Source: an uncultured Prevotellaceae bacterium (GTDB taxonomy: Bacteria; Bacteroidota; Bacteroidia; Bacteroidales; Bacteroidaceae). Taken from it: 64,000 nt of DNA. The stretch spans positions 51,743 to 115,742 of the forward strand of contig CACYXD010000008.1 of the NCBI GenBank assembly GCA_902778255.1. Reading direction: 5' to 3'. The translations under genes were made by a program, and so were the position numbers. Position 1 is the first letter of the stretch. Each line of letters starts with the position of its first letter. Positions 7,921 to 17,830 of this stretch are shown piece by piece. The notes beneath the pieces were generated by a model. It did not search any database. It was not told the origin of the DNA and saw only the letters and a list, made by a program, of their open reading frames with translations.

Positions 7921-9307
7921 GACGATACGTCACCACTGGATGCTTAGCAGCAAGGACATCATCGACACGTCCGATAGGCGTATGATGAGGGGCCGTCTTT
8001 ACCAGTTCAGGGTCTGCCTTCGCCTCCTCGGCAATCTGTCGCATCACAGCAATAAAACCATCGATGGTCTCTTTCGACTCATTCTCTGTAGGCTCTATCA
8101 TCAAACTCTCATGAAACAGCAAGGGGAAATAGATCGTAGGTGCATGATAGCCGTAGTCGAGCAAGCGTTTGGCTATGTCCATCGTGGTCACACCAGTACT
8201 CTTGTCCTTCAGACCGTCGAACACAAACTCATGTTTACAGATGGTATCAATGGGCAGTTCATAGACATCCTTCAAACATTCCTTGATATAGTTGGCATTG
8301 AGCGTAGCCAATGGTCCCACCATCTTGATATTCTCGCGACCGAGTGTGAGGATATAGGCAAGAGCGCGCAGTTCTACAGCGAAGTTACCATGATAGGGCG
8401 ACACCTCTGGGAAGAATTGTTCCAGCCCCTCTCTTACGCCCACAGGACCAGCACCAGGACCTCCACCGCCATGAGGTGTAGAGAAGGTCTTATGCAGGTT
8501 GATATGCATCACGTCGAAGCCCATATCACCAGGGCGGCAGGCACCTAACATGGGATTCAGGTTTGCTCCGTCATAGTACATCAGTCCGCCAGCCTTGTGG
8601 ATCAGTTTCTCTATCTCAGGAATCTGCTTCTCAAAGAGACCAAGCGTATTGGGGTTGGTCATCATCATGGCGGCGATGTTTTCTTTCTCTAGTTCCACTA
8701 ATCTTTCCAGGTCAACTAGATCGACGAGACCATCCGCTGTTGATTTCACTTCGATGATTTCCATGCCGCAGACTGCTGCTGAAGCAGGATTGGTGCCATG
8801 AGCGCTATCAGGCACAATAACCTTAGTACGCTGTACATCACCACGACTCTCATGATACTTTTTGATAACCATCAGTCCTGTCAGTTCGCCATGAGCACCA
8901 GCAAAAGGTTTCAGTGTAAAGGCATGAAGCCCCGTGAGTTCACAAAGCGACCTGCACAACAACGCACAAACGGCCTCAGCGCCCTTCACCGTCTCTGTAG
9001 GCTGCAAAGGATGCAGGTTTTGGAACTGTGGCAAGGCAGCCATTTCTTCGTTGATCTTAGGATTGTACTTCATCGTGCAACTGCCCAAGGGATAAAAGCC
9101 ATTATCCACACCAAAGTTATTGGCCGATAGATTGGTATAATGGCGCACCACCGTCATCTCATCGCACTCTGGCAACTGGGCATCCTCCGCTCTTCTCATC
9201 GAGGCAGGCACCTCGTAATTGCCAAAACGGTTCTTTGGAAGAGAATAGCCACAACGCCCCTCTTGCGAGAGTTCAAATATCAAGTTTCCGTATAATCGAT
9301 TATTCAT
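7901..9307 (-). CDS. gcvPB: Glycine dehydrogenase (decarboxylating) subunit 2
   Basis: PLP-carrying subunit of the P-protein, which decarboxylates glycine and transfers the aminomethyl group to lipoyl-GcvH. The length of 468 aa is normal for the split-gene form. The PLP lysine is in [19 protein letters not shown] (K about 273), preceded by [12 protein letters not shown]. The N-terminus carries the conserved [13 protein letters not shown]. The start codon overlaps the gcvPA stop by 4 nt, so translation is coupled. The last six residues (QMRNEE) come from a low-complexity repeat and are probably an unimportant extension. Confidence 0.96.
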   Translation of the reverse strand: MNNRLYGNLIFELSQEGRCGYSLPKNRFGNYEVPASMRRAEDAQLPECDEMTVVRHYTNLSANNFGVDNGFYPLGSCTMKYNPKINEEMAALPQFQNLHPLQPTETVKGAEAVCALLCRSLCELTGLHAFTLKPFAGAHGELTGLMVIKKYHESRGDVQRTKVIVPDSAHGTNPASAAVCGMEIIEVKSTADGLVDLVDLERLVELEKENIAAMMMTNPNTLGLFEKQIPEIEKLIHKAGGLMYYDGANLNPMLGACRPGDMGFDVMHINLHKTFSTPHGGGGPGAGPVGVREGLEQFFPEVSPYHGNFAVELRALAYILTLGRENIKMVGPLATLNANYIKECLKDVYELPIDTICKHEFVFDGLKDKSTGVTTMDIAKRLLDYGYHAPTIYFPLLFHESLMIEPTENESKETIDGFIAVMRQIAEEAKADPELVKTAPHHTPIGRVDDVLAAKHPVVTYRQMRNEE

Positions 9308-10620
9308 AGGGCAGCTATCTTTACGAGATTATCAATTTCTTCCTTGGTACGCTTCTCAGTAATAGCAAAGAGGATGCCTTCACCCATTTTGATGCCTCCC
9401 AATATGCCTGCATCAATAAAGCGATGATAAAGGGCATCCGTGTCGCCATCGTACTTCACCATAAACTCATTGAAGAAGGGCTTTTCGAAAGTCAACTTAA
9501 AACGTCCTGTCTTCAGTAATTCGTCGCAGAGATAATGAGCACCTGCGTATGAGAGTTCTGCAGCCTCCTTGATTCCCTGTTTGCCCATCAGCGAGCAATA
9601 CATTGTAACAAAGAGTGCCATCAACGACTGATTAGAACAGATATTCGACGTAGCCTTCTGACGGCGGATATGCTGTTCACGAGCCTGAAGGGTCAGCACA
9701 AAGGCACGCTGTCCACGATTATCTACCGTCTTACCTACGATACGGCCAGGCATCTTTCTTATGAGTTTCTCCGTACAACACATATAGCCTACGTATGGGC
9801 CACCCCACTGCATGGGAATACCCAACGACTGTGCATCGCCCACAGCGATATCAGCCCCCCACTCACCTGGCGTCTTCAACACAGCCAGATCTGCAATCAC
9901 GCTGTTCATGATAAAAAGGGCTTTTTGTGCATGGATGGCTTCAGCAAACCCACTGAAGTCCTCCACGATGCCATAGCGGTTGGGCTGCTGCACTAACACA
10001 CCAGCAACACCTTCAACAGTTGAGAGTTCAGAGTTGAGAGCTGAGAGTTTGGTCACACCGTCTTCAGCTGGAATCATCTTTATGTCTATCCCTTTAAAGT
10101 GGGCGTAAGTCTTCACCACAGCCACTGTCTTGGAATCTACTGTCTCACTGACCAACATCGTATTCTGTTTCTTTCCTGCTGCCACGGCCATCATCATCGC
10201 CTCAGCAGTGGCGGTAGAGCCATCGTACATCGAGGCATTAGAGATGTCCATCCCTGTCAGTTCTGCCATCATCGACTGGAACTCAAAAATATAAGGGAGC
10301 GTGCCCTGAGAAATCTCAGCTTGATAAGGGGTATAACTGGTTAGGAACTCCGAACGCTGCAACAACTGTGGAATCACGGCAGGCATATAATGGTCATAGA
10401 CACCAGCTCCAGCAAAACAGGTCAGCATCTTATTCTGCGTGCCCAACTGCTCAAAGAGCTGACGCACCTCGACTTCACTCATCTCTGATGGCAACTGATA
10501 GTCGCCACGGAAACGAATAGCCTCTGGCACCTCAGCATAGAGGTCGTCGAGCGAATGAATGCCAACCTTCGAGAACATGGCTCGCAGGTCGGCATCAGTA
10601 TGAGGGAAATATTTGTACAT
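9304..10620 (-). CDS. gcvPA: Glycine dehydrogenase (decarboxylating) subunit 1
   Basis: Partner subunit of GcvPB in the alpha2-beta2 P-protein. I place the start at 10620 ([16 protein letters not shown]), the standard N-terminus of the family; the open frame continues upstream to 10722 but that part comes from a repeat (10644-10680) and overlaps gcvH. This gives 438 aa. Visible family segments are [35 protein letters not shown] and [11 protein letters not shown]. Oddity: near residue 195 the segment [14 protein letters not shown] is encoded by a GAGAGTTGA-type word repeat, an in-frame replacement of the usual linker before the VQQPN motif. Stop overlaps the gcvPB start. Confidence 0.95.
   Translation of the reverse strand: MYKYFPHTDADLRAMFSKVGIHSLDDLYAEVPEAIRFRGDYQLPSEMSEVEVRQLFEQLGTQNKMLTCFAGAGVYDHYMPAVIPQLLQRSEFLTSYTPYQAEISQGTLPYIFEFQSMMAELTGMDISNASMYDGSTATAEAMMMAVAAGKKQNTMLVSETVDSKTVAVVKTYAHFKGIDIKMIPAEDGVTKLSALNSELSTVEGVAGVLVQQPNRYGIVEDFSGFAEAIHAQKALFIMNSVIADLAVLKTPGEWGADIAVGDAQSLGIPMQWGGPYVGYMCCTEKLIRKMPGRIVGKTVDNRGQRAFVLTLQAREQHIRRQKATSNICSNQSLMALFVTMYCSLMGKQGIKEAAELSYAGAHYLCDELLKTGRFKLTFEKPFFNEFMVKYDGDTDALYHRFIDAGILGGIKMGEGILFAITEKRTKEEIDNLVKIAAL
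10019..10052. repeat. GAGAGTT-type word repeat inside gcvPA
   Basis: GTTGAGAGTTCAGAGTTGAG and AGCTGAGAGTTTGG are tandem near-copies of a word otherwise typical of gaps between genes. They are translated in frame on the minus strand as [12 protein letters not shown]. Confidence 0.8.
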
Positions 10621-10643
10621 TTCTTCTGAATTAAAAAGAACCT

Positions 10644-10680
10644 CGAAATATCGATACATCGAAATATCGACATATCGAAT
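10644..10680. repeat. CGAAATATCGA word repeat between gcvH and gcvPA
   Basis: CGAAATATCGA occurs at 10644 and again 16 bases on, interleaved with TACATCG and CATATCG, making a self-complementary A/T-rich block. It fills most of the 67-nt gap between the two operon genes and could form alternative hairpins in the transcript. Confidence 0.75.
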
Positions 10681-10687
10681 AATATTA

Positions 10688-11068
10688 TTACTTCTCGCAG
10701 AACGCCGTGTATGCTGCGGCATCCATCAAGTTGTCGAGTTCTTCCTTATTACTTAACTCCACCTTGATAATCCAGTTTCCATAGGAATCCTGATTGATGA
10801 GTTCTGGCTGATCATCCAATGCTTCATTAACTTCAACCACCACACCAGAGACTGGAGCGATCAGGTCGCTGGCAGCCTTCACACTCTCTACGGCACCAAA
10901 CTCCGAACCTGCCTCTACCTCATCATCTACATCAGGCATATCAACATACACCACGTTGCCCAAAGCGTGCTGAGCATAGTCGCTGATACCGATATAACCA
11001 ATATTACCTTCTACTTTCACATACTCGTGCGACTCACTATAATAGAGTCCTTCAATTACATTTGCCAT
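10688..11068 (-). CDS. gcvH: Glycine cleavage system H protein
   Basis: Small lipoyl carrier that shuttles the aminomethyl intermediate among P-, T- and L-proteins. The length of 126 aa is typical. The lipoylated lysine is K64 in GAVESVKAASDLIAPVSG, and the N-terminus LYYSESHEYVKVEGN and the central IGISDYAQHALGNVVYVD are canonical. It lies 12 nt after gcvT on the same strand, with gcvPA downstream after a repeat-filled 67-nt gap. A lipoate ligase is encoded upstream in the same operon and is the likely modifying enzyme. Confidence 0.97.
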   Translation of the reverse strand: MANVIEGLYYSESHEYVKVEGNIGYIGISDYAQHALGNVVYVDMPDVDDEVEAGSEFGAVESVKAASDLIAPVSGVVVEVNEALDDQPELINQDSYGNWIIKVELSNKEELDNLMDAAAYTAFCEK

Positions 11069-11080
11069 TGTTTTTATAGT

Positions 11081-12190
11081 TTAGATTTTATAACTTTTAT
11101 GATAAAATTGCTTCTTTACGACTTTGCCAGGGAACACTTTTTTGCGAATCTGGATCTGAACGTCCGTACCCAAAGCAGCATATTGTGCATCGACAAGGGC
11201 CATACACACACTCTTATCGACGGAAATGCCGTGGTAACCTGTGGTTACCTCACCAATAGGTTCCTCATTCATATTCAATACAGCATAGCCGTGGCGGGGG
11301 ATAGCTCTGTCAAAGAGTTCTATACCAACGAGTTTCTTGGCTGGTCCTTCAGCCTTTTGCTTAGCGAGTGCCTCCTTACCGATAAACTCCTCCTTGTCGA
11401 GTTTGACGAACATCCCCAAACCAGCCATAATAGGCGTAATATCTTCTGAGAGTTCATCACCATAGAGAGGCAGCCCCACCTCAAAACGTAAGGTATCGCG
11501 GCAGCCCAGTCCACAAGCCTGAACACCAGCCTCAATCAGTTTATCCCAGCATTGCTGAATATATTCATGCGAGGCATATACCTCAAAACCATCCTCACCA
11601 GTATAGCCTGTTCTGGAGATGATGATTTCACCAATAGTCTTCACTGTATAGAAAGCCAGTTCACTACATTTCAAGCCAAGAACAGTTTCCATGATATGCT
11701 CAGCTTCAGGGCCTTGCAGGGCTATTTGGCCATAATAATCGCTACGATTTCTTAGGTCGATATCAAAACCGAAGGCATGCTTTTGCATCCAATCCCAGTC
11801 CTTGTCAATATTGGACGCATTGATCACAAGGAAGAAGTCGTTCTCGCTCATCTTATAGACCAAGAGGTCATCTACCGTGCCGCCATTCTCATAGCACATC
11901 ATGCCATAGAGGATCTTTCCGACAGGCATATTAGTGACGTCATTCGTAAAGATATGGTTTACGTAACGCTCGGCATCGGGGCCCTTTACCGTGACCTCTC
12001 CCATGTGAGACACATCAAAAAGGCCGGCATGTTCACGACAAGCCAGATGTTCTGGAGCGATGCCCGCATACTGGTAAAGCAAGGGCATATCAAAACCTCC
12101 GAACGACACCATCGTAGCCCCCAGTGCCACATGCCTGTCATAAAGGCACGTTCGTTTGTCCTTGCTTACTGGTTCTGTTTTTATTCCCAT
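11081..12190 (-). CDS. gcvT: Aminomethyltransferase (glycine cleavage T protein)
   Basis: Transfers the methylene group from aminomethyl-lipoyl GcvH to tetrahydrofolate, releasing ammonia. The 369-aa protein has the canonical start region TCLYDRHVALGATMVSFGGF, the folate-site segment FDVSHMGEVTVKGPDA, and YTGEDGFEVYAS. The ATG at 12190 adds about 14 residues (MGIKTEPVSKDKR) before the conserved core, and no better internal start is visible. It sits 34 nt downstream of lplA and 12 nt upstream of gcvH in the operon. Confidence 0.96.
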   Translation of the reverse strand: MGIKTEPVSKDKRTCLYDRHVALGATMVSFGGFDMPLLYQYAGIAPEHLACREHAGLFDVSHMGEVTVKGPDAERYVNHIFTNDVTNMPVGKILYGMMCYENGGTVDDLLVYKMSENDFFLVINASNIDKDWDWMQKHAFGFDIDLRNRSDYYGQIALQGPEAEHIMETVLGLKCSELAFYTVKTIGEIIISRTGYTGEDGFEVYASHEYIQQCWDKLIEAGVQACGLGCRDTLRFEVGLPLYGDELSEDITPIMAGLGMFVKLDKEEFIGKEALAKQKAEGPAKKLVGIELFDRAIPRHGYAVLNMNEEPIGEVTTGYHGISVDKSVCMALVDAQYAALGTDVQIQIRKKVFPGKVVKKQFYHKSYKI

Positions 12191-12224
12191 AGTAATTTTT
12201 AAAGTTTAAAAGGGTTTTATTTGT

Positions 12225-12938
12225 TTAATGGTTTAAAAGTTTCACAAAGTCTTCCTTCAAATACGTTTGTTCCAATTGTTCTATGCCTGCCATCTCTTCC
12301 GCTGTCAGCACCCGTTCACCTTTGCAGAGCGTTGCCCTGACAAAGGTCTTAAACTCTTCCAGCGTCAGCGGGATATAGTCCTTTAGCAAGGTGATACGCT
12401 GTCGCACGCTTTTGATACCCTTCGCCTCGAGCTTCTCTGGCCCTGGTGTAATGGCATTCAGCATATGGTCCATGTTTGTGTCATAAAGCATGGTGGCATG
12501 AACAATACTATGACCAGGCAGGTGGTAAAAGGCGGTACCGCTGACCTTCCTGTCACCAATCATCACATCATTATGGGTCGTCCCCGTTGCCTCGATGCCC
12601 AGTTTTCTCAGCACCAAAAGAATCATATTGATGAACCTATTGAACGTCAGCCCCACATTTTCTTCCTTGGTAACATACGACATCATCACGTTGTCCTTGT
12701 CAGCATAGACACAGCCTCCCCCACTCTTCCGCCTATAAACCTGTATGCCATGCTGCTTACAATATTCAAAGTTCACTTCGTTTGCTACCACCTGATGACG
12801 ACCGAAAATAACGCTCGGTTGTACCTGCCACATAAAGAAACAATCGTCTTCATCCAGATGACGGGCGACGTATTCTTCCATAGCCAAATAAAACGACAAG
12901 CGCCTTTCCGCATTGTCAGGCAGGCTGATATATTTCAT
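12225..12938 (-). CDS. lplA: Lipoate-protein ligase A family protein
   Basis: Attaches lipoate via lipoyl-AMP to carrier lysines. The 237-aa protein shows the BPL/LPL catalytic fold: FGRHQVVANEVNFEY, the RRKSGGGCVYAD loop (69-80), and the adenylate-binding DRKVSGTAFYHLPGHSIVHAT segment near residue 130. It is shorter than E. coli LplA (about 337 aa) and lacks most of that protein's C-terminal accessory domain, so a split or simplified ligase, or an octanoyl/lipoyl transferase, cannot be excluded. As first gene of the gcv operon it very likely lipoylates GcvH. Confidence 0.88.
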   Translation of the reverse strand: MKYISLPDNAERRLSFYLAMEEYVARHLDEDDCFFMWQVQPSVIFGRHQVVANEVNFEYCKQHGIQVYRRKSGGGCVYADKDNVMMSYVTKEENVGLTFNRFINMILLVLRKLGIEATGTTHNDVMIGDRKVSGTAFYHLPGHSIVHATMLYDTNMDHMLNAITPGPEKLEAKGIKSVRQRITLLKDYIPLTLEEFKTFVRATLCKGERVLTAEEMAGIEQLEQTYLKEDFVKLLNH

Positions 12939-12967
12939 TTCTTTTGTTTAGGGTTAGCTTTTTTGTG

Positions 12968-12999
12968 CAAATTTATGAATAAATTATGTAACGACCAAA
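12968..12999 (-). promoter_or_regulatory. Promoter of the lplA-gcv-lpdA operon
   Basis: On the minus strand TTTG (12996-12999) and TAAATTTG (12968-12975) are 20 nt apart, matching the Bacteroidota consensus. It lies about 30 bp before the lplA start and is back to back with the dxs promoter. Confidence 0.8.
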
Positions 13000-13015
13000 A
13001 AAAACAGGGTTTCTT

Positions 13016-13046
13016 TTTGATATATCCCCGAATCTTTGTAACTTTG
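13016..13046 (+). promoter_or_regulatory. Promoter of the dxs-trkA-trkH unit
   Basis: TTTG (13016-13019) and TAACTTTG (13039-13046) with 19 nt between them. The GTG start of dxs follows at 13072. Confidence 0.8.
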
Positions 13047-13071
13047 TCCCCAAAATGATTATTCTTAAATC

Positions 13072-14946
13072 GTGGAACATAAGGATCTTAAAATACTGAA
13101 AACCATCGACAACCCCAGCCAGTTGCGCCTTATCAAGCAGGATTTACTGCCACAGCTGTGCAAGGAACTGCGAGAAGACATCATACAGGAATTGTCTGTA
13201 AACCCAGGTCACCTGGCCTCAAGCCTTGGCGTGGTGGAACTGACGGTAGCCCTACATTACGTTTTCAACACACCGCAGGACCGTATCGTATGGGACGTAG
13301 GTCATCAGGCTTATGGTCATAAGATACTGACGGGTCGTCGCGATAATTTCGACACTAACCGCAAGTTGCATGGTATTCGCCCTTTCCCCACACCTGAGGA
13401 GAGCGAATACGATTCATTTATCTGCGGACACGCCTCCAACAGTATCTCTGCAGCACTTGGTATGGCGGTGGCTTCAAAAGGAGCGTACAACGTCGTAGCT
13501 GTGATTGGCGATGGCGCCATGAGTGGCGGACTGGCTTTTGAAGGTCTGAACAATGTATCAAGCACGCCTAACGACCTGCTTATCGTACTCAACGACAACG
13601 ACATGTCTATCGACCGTTCTGTAGGCGGCATGAAGGAGTATCTGCTGGGACTAAGTACCAACAAGACTTATAACTCCCTGCGCTACAAGGCCTCTAAATG
13701 GCTGGTAGAGCAAGGATTGCTGACGGAAGGCCGCAAGAAGGGCATCATCCGCCTGACCAATGCCTTCAAAAGTGCTATTTCCGAGCAACAGAACGTATTT
13801 GAGGGCATGAACATCCGCTACTTTGGTCCTTACGATGGTCATAACGTCAAGGAACTGGTACGCATACTCCGACAGCTGAAGGACATGAAAGGACCTAAGT
13901 TGCTGCATCTTCACACACAGAAAGGTCATGGTTATGCACCAGCCGAGAACTACAAGCCCGTTTGGCACGCTCCTGGCAAGTTCGACCCAGATACTGGTGA
14001 ACTGATAAAGGGCAACACGGAAGGTATGCCTCCTAAATTCCAGGATGTATTTGGCGAGACACTTTTGGAACTGGCTCAGGCTAATCCGAAGATTGTGGGT
14101 GTCACTCCCGCTATGCCTACGGGTTGCTCCATGAATATACCTATGAAAGTGATGCCCGATAGGATGTTCGATGTAGGTATTGCCGAAGGTCATGCTGTCA
14201 CGTTCTCTGCCGGTATGGCCAAGGACGGGCTCATTCCTTTCTGTAATATCTATAGTGCTTTTGCTCAGCGTGCTTACGACAACATCATCCATGATGTGGC
14301 CATTCTGAAACTGCCTGTGGTGCTCTGTTTCGACCGTGCCGGACTGGTGGGTGAAGACGGGCCTACGCATCACGGTGCCTTTGATCTGGCCGCCTTGCGT
14401 CCCATCCCCAATCTCACCATCTCGTCGCCTATGGACGAGCATGAGCTGCGCAATCTGATGTACACAGCACAACTTGAAGGCAAGGGACCTTTCGTCATCC
14501 GCTATCCTCGTGGCAACGGTGTGCTCACCGACTGGCGCTGTCCGTTTGAAGAGATCAAGGTGGGTACTGGTCGCAAGTTACGCGATGGTTCAGACGTTGC
14601 CGTGCTCACCATCGGTCCGATAGGAAATGACGTTGCACAGGTCATTGACGAAATCCATGACCACTCGGTGGCTCATTACGACATGCGCTTCCTGAAGCCC
14701 CTCGATGAGGACATCCTACACGAGGTAGGTAAGAAGTTCCACCATATTGTCACCGTTGAGAACGGAGTTCGTAACGGTGGATTGGGTTCTGCCGTGTTGG
14801 AATGGATGAACGACCACGGCTACGAGGTGGAAGTCACCCGCATGGGACTGCCAGATTATTTCGTGGAACACGGCACCATCGACCAGTTGCGCGAGATTAT
14901 CGGACTGGATAATGAGAGCATCAAGAAAGCTATAATTAAGCATTAA
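13072..14946 (+). CDS. dxs: 1-deoxy-D-xylulose-5-phosphate synthase
   Basis: Thiamine-diphosphate enzyme joining pyruvate and glyceraldehyde-3-phosphate, first step of the MEP isoprenoid pathway. The 624-aa protein has the family landmarks [13 protein letters not shown] near residue 77, the thiamine-diphosphate motif [16 protein letters not shown] starting near 146 with [23 protein letters not shown] and the transketolase C-terminal half. The start is GTG at 13072, 26 nt after the promoter; no upstream in-frame ATG exists after the promoter. trkA follows after 5 nt, so the three genes dxs-trkA-trkH are probably co-transcribed, a common Bacteroidales arrangement. Confidence 0.96.
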   Translation: MEHKDLKILKTIDNPSQLRLIKQDLLPQLCKELREDIIQELSVNPGHLASSLGVVELTVALHYVFNTPQDRIVWDVGHQAYGHKILTGRRDNFDTNRKLHGIRPFPTPEESEYDSFICGHASNSISAALGMAVASKGAYNVVAVIGDGAMSGGLAFEGLNNVSSTPNDLLIVLNDNDMSIDRSVGGMKEYLLGLSTNKTYNSLRYKASKWLVEQGLLTEGRKKGIIRLTNAFKSAISEQQNVFEGMNIRYFGPYDGHNVKELVRILRQLKDMKGPKLLHLHTQKGHGYAPAENYKPVWHAPGKFDPDTGELIKGNTEGMPPKFQDVFGETLLELAQANPKIVGVTPAMPTGCSMNIPMKVMPDRMFDVGIAEGHAVTFSAGMAKDGLIPFCNIYSAFAQRAYDNIIHDVAILKLPVVLCFDRAGLVGEDGPTHHGAFDLAALRPIPNLTISSPMDEHELRNLMYTAQLEGKGPFVIRYPRGNGVLTDWRCPFEEIKVGTGRKLRDGSDVAVLTIGPIGNDVAQVIDEIHDHSVAHYDMRFLKPLDEDILHEVGKKFHHIVTVENGVRNGGLGSAVLEWMNDHGYEVEVTRMGLPDYFVEHGTIDQLREIIGLDNESIKKAIIKH

Positions 14947-14951
14947 AGAAC

Positions 14952-16310
14952 ATGAAAGTAGTTATTGCTGGCGCAGGAGCTGTAGGAACCCACTTGTCGA
15001 AATTGCTTTCTACAGAGCATCACGACTGCGTGCTCATCGATGATGACGAGGAGCGTCTGGGTGGTATGGACTCGAACTACGACATCATGGCTGTCAATGC
15101 CTCGCCTACCAGTATCAAGGCACTGAAAGATGCCGGCGTTGGATCTGCCGATCTCTTCGTAGGTGTTACCCGTTCTGAAAGTAGGAACATCACAGCCTGC
15201 ACACTGGCCCATGCCCTTGGCGCCAAGAAGACCGTGGCCCGTATAGACAACTATGAGTACCTGTCGCCACAAAACCAGCCTTTCTTTCATGACCTCGGCA
15301 TCGACTCACTGGTCTATCCAGAGGTCCTGGCTGCTACAGACATTATCAATGGTCTGAAACTCTCTTGGGTGCGCCAGCGCTGGGATGTTCACGATGGTGC
15401 GCTGGTACTGTTGGGCATCAAACTGCGCGAGGGATGCGAGATTCTGAACCAGCCGTTGAAAGACCTCTGCGGACCCGATGATCCCTATCATATCGTAGCC
15501 ATCAAGCGCAATAACGACACCATCATCCCTGGTGGTATGGACGTGTTGCAGCTCCACGACCTGGCTTATTTCATGACCACCTCTGAGTATATCCCCTATA
15601 TCCGCAAGATTGTGGGCAAGGAGCATTATGAGGACGTGCACAACGTCATCATCATGGGTGGCGGAAAGACGGCTGTCCGTGCCGCACTCACCATGCCTGA
15701 CTACATGAACACCAAGATTATCGAGATTGACGCAGCCCGCTGCGAACGCCTCAACCAACTGCTGGCCACCAACGATGCCATGGTGATTCATGGCGACGGA
15801 CGTGACTTGGGACTGCTCAACGAGGAAGGTATCAAGCATACGCAAGCCTTCGTGGCACTGACAGGCAATGCCGAGACAAATATCCTGGCCTGTCTGACAG
15901 CCAAGAAACTGGGGGTGCGCAAGACCGTTGCCATGGTCGAGAATCTGGACTACGTCAGCATGGCCGAAGGTCTCGATATCGGCACGATCATCAACAAGAA
16001 GACAGTAGCTGCCAGCCATATCTTCCAAATGATGCTTAAGGCTGATGTCAGAAATATGCGTTCGCTAATGATGGTCGAGGCCGACGTGGCTGAGTTTGTA
16101 GCTGCTGAAGGTTCAAAGGTGACGAAGAAGCCTGTGAAAGACCTCGGGCTCCCCTTTGGCATCACCATTGGCGGACTGGTACGCGACGGCAAAGGCATTC
16201 TGGTTAATGGTAACACACAGATCACGCCAGGCGATTCCGTCATGGTGTTCTGTCATAAGCACCAGCTCGACAAGGCAGAAAAATACTTCAAGAAGTCCCT
16301 GCTCTGGTAA
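14952..16310 (+). CDS. trkA: Trk potassium uptake regulatory protein TrkA
   Basis: Cytoplasmic NAD(H)-binding gating subunit of the Trk K+ transporter. The 452-aa protein has two RCK-N Rossmann units, with glycine motifs GAGAVGTHL at 6-14 and IIMGGGKTAVRAAL near 233. Each is followed by an RCK-C domain; the C-terminal one contains LPFGITIGGLVRDGKGILVN. It lies 5 nt after dxs and about 40 nt before trkH, whose product it controls. Confidence 0.95.
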   Translation: MKVVIAGAGAVGTHLSKLLSTEHHDCVLIDDDEERLGGMDSNYDIMAVNASPTSIKALKDAGVGSADLFVGVTRSESRNITACTLAHALGAKKTVARIDNYEYLSPQNQPFFHDLGIDSLVYPEVLAATDIINGLKLSWVRQRWDVHDGALVLLGIKLREGCEILNQPLKDLCGPDDPYHIVAIKRNNDTIIPGGMDVLQLHDLAYFMTTSEYIPYIRKIVGKEHYEDVHNVIIMGGGKTAVRAALTMPDYMNTKIIEIDAARCERLNQLLATNDAMVIHGDGRDLGLLNEEGIKHTQAFVALTGNAETNILACLTAKKLGVRKTVAMVENLDYVSMAEGLDIGTIINKKTVAASHIFQMMLKADVRNMRSLMMVEADVAEFVAAEGSKVTKKPVKDLGLPFGITIGGLVRDGKGILVNGNTQITPGDSVMVFCHKHQLDKAEKYFKKSLLW

Positions 16311-16312
16311 AC

Positions 16313-16350
16313 CATCACCCAATACTCATCACCTAACACCTAACACCCAT
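16313..16350. repeat. CACCTAACACC word repeat at the trkA-trkH junction
   Basis: CACCCAATACTCATCACC, TAACACC and TAACACCCAT form tandem near-copies of a 7-8 base word. This is the reverse complement of the GGTGATGGGTGTTAGGTG block at 46864-46930. The TTG start of trkH overlaps its right edge. Confidence 0.85.
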
Positions 16351-17804
16351 TGATCAACTTCCGCATCATATCAAAGATTCTGGGCTCGCTGCTTTTCATC
16401 GAGGGCTTCTTCATGGCCTGTTGTCTGGCTATGGCGTTCTCGTTTTATGAAGACGACGAACTGGCCTTCATGGCATCTACGATACTGACGTTTGGAGGTG
16501 CATTCATATTTTTGTTCTTCGGACATGAGGCCGAGAACTCCCTGAGTCGTCGTGATGCCTACGTGGTGGTGACGCTCACATGGGTGGTGTTCTCGTTCTT
16601 CGGTATGTTTCCCTTTTTGATTCACGGTTCGTTGAATAATATCACCGATGCCTATTTCGAGACCATGTCGGGTTTCACCACCACAGGTGCCACCATCATT
16701 GATGATGTGGAGTCATTGCCCCACGGCCTTCTGTTCTGGCGCTCGCTGATGCAATGGATTGGCGGATTGGGAATCGTATTCTTCACCGTGGCGCTGTTGC
16801 CACAGTTGGTTGGTGGTAGCGTAAAGGTATTTGCTGCGGAAGCCACAGGCCCCATGCGCTCAAAGATGCACCCACGACTATCGACCACAGCGAAATGGAT
16901 TTGGAGCATCTACGTGCTGCTCACCGTTGCCTGTGCCTTGTCGTTCTGGCTGGCAGGCATGGACTGGTTTGGTGCCACCAACTACTCCATGTCCACCACT
17001 GCCACTGGCGGTTTCTCCATTCATAATGGCACCATCTTCCTGGGCTCGCCCCTTATCGAATATCTGGCCATCCTGTTCCAGTTCCTGGCGGGCATCAACT
17101 TCACCTTATTATATATGAGCCTGTTCAAGTGGAAGATGGGCAGTCTGCTACGCAACTCCGAGTTCAAGATGTATATCGTGACCATCTTTGTGGCTACGGC
17201 ATGGATCATGTATCTATTGCTCACCCGCTTGGACTACGACCTTGAGCCGGCCTTCCGTTCCGCCTTGTTCCAGGTGGTCTCATTCATCACCACTACCGGC
17301 TTAAGTAATACTGATGCGGGGGCATGGCCTCACTTCACATGGATCATCCTGATGTTCCTGATGTTTATGGGTGCCTGCTCTGGCAGCACTACGGGTGGTT
17401 TCAAGAGTATCCGCGTACTGATGATGCTAAAGGTTCTGCGCAACGAGCTCCGCCATATCATCCACCCCAATGCCGTATTGCCAGTGAAGTTGTCTGGTCA
17501 GAGCATACCACAGAACCGACTGGTCACATTGCTGGCCCTGTTCACGCTCTATGTCCTTGCCCTTCTGCTGGTATTCACCGTAATGATTGTCTCGGGCATT
17601 GACATCACCAATGCTGCCACCATCGCCTTGAGCCTTATCAGCAACGTAGGCGCAGGTCTCGACACCAACATGGGAGCACAGATGTCGTGGGCCGACCTCT
17701 CAGAAGGTCTGAAATGGCTCTGTTCATTCCTCATGCTTGTAGGCCGTCTTGAAATCGTTGCCGTGCTGGTGCTCTTCACCCGTGCATTCTGGAAAGAGAA
17801 CTAA
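16350..17804 (+). CDS. trkH: Trk potassium uptake membrane protein TrkH
   Basis: Ion-conducting subunit of the Trk system in the inner membrane. The 484-aa protein has the four pore-loop selectivity regions: TMSGFTTTGAT near 105, STTATGGFSIHNG near 215, SFITTTGLSNTD near 311 and LSLISNVGAGL near 430, each after two membrane helices. The start is TTG at 16350, chosen because MINFRIISKILGSLLFIEG matches the usual N-terminus and no in-frame ATG precedes it. Its translation start lies at the edge of a low-complexity repeat. Confidence 0.94.
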   Translation: MINFRIISKILGSLLFIEGFFMACCLAMAFSFYEDDELAFMASTILTFGGAFIFLFFGHEAENSLSRRDAYVVVTLTWVVFSFFGMFPFLIHGSLNNITDAYFETMSGFTTTGATIIDDVESLPHGLLFWRSLMQWIGGLGIVFFTVALLPQLVGGSVKVFAAEATGPMRSKMHPRLSTTAKWIWSIYVLLTVACALSFWLAGMDWFGATNYSMSTTATGGFSIHNGTIFLGSPLIEYLAILFQFLAGINFTLLYMSLFKWKMGSLLRNSEFKMYIVTIFVATAWIMYLLLTRLDYDLEPAFRSALFQVVSFITTTGLSNTDAGAWPHFTWIILMFLMFMGACSGSTTGGFKSIRVLMMLKVLRNELRHIIHPNAVLPVKLSGQSIPQNRLVTLLALFTLYVLALLLVFTVMIVSGIDITNAATIALSLISNVGAGLDTNMGAQMSWADLSEGLKWLCSFLMLVGRLEIVAVLVLFTRAFWKEN

Positions 17805-17830
17805 CTGCTATTAATATACCTACCATAAAA

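Noticed and set aside
13651-14472. Long open frame on the minus strand opposite dxs, and similar ones opposite parC, gcvPB and murQ
   Set aside because: All lie inside well-conserved genes, have shadow-like composition and no start signals.
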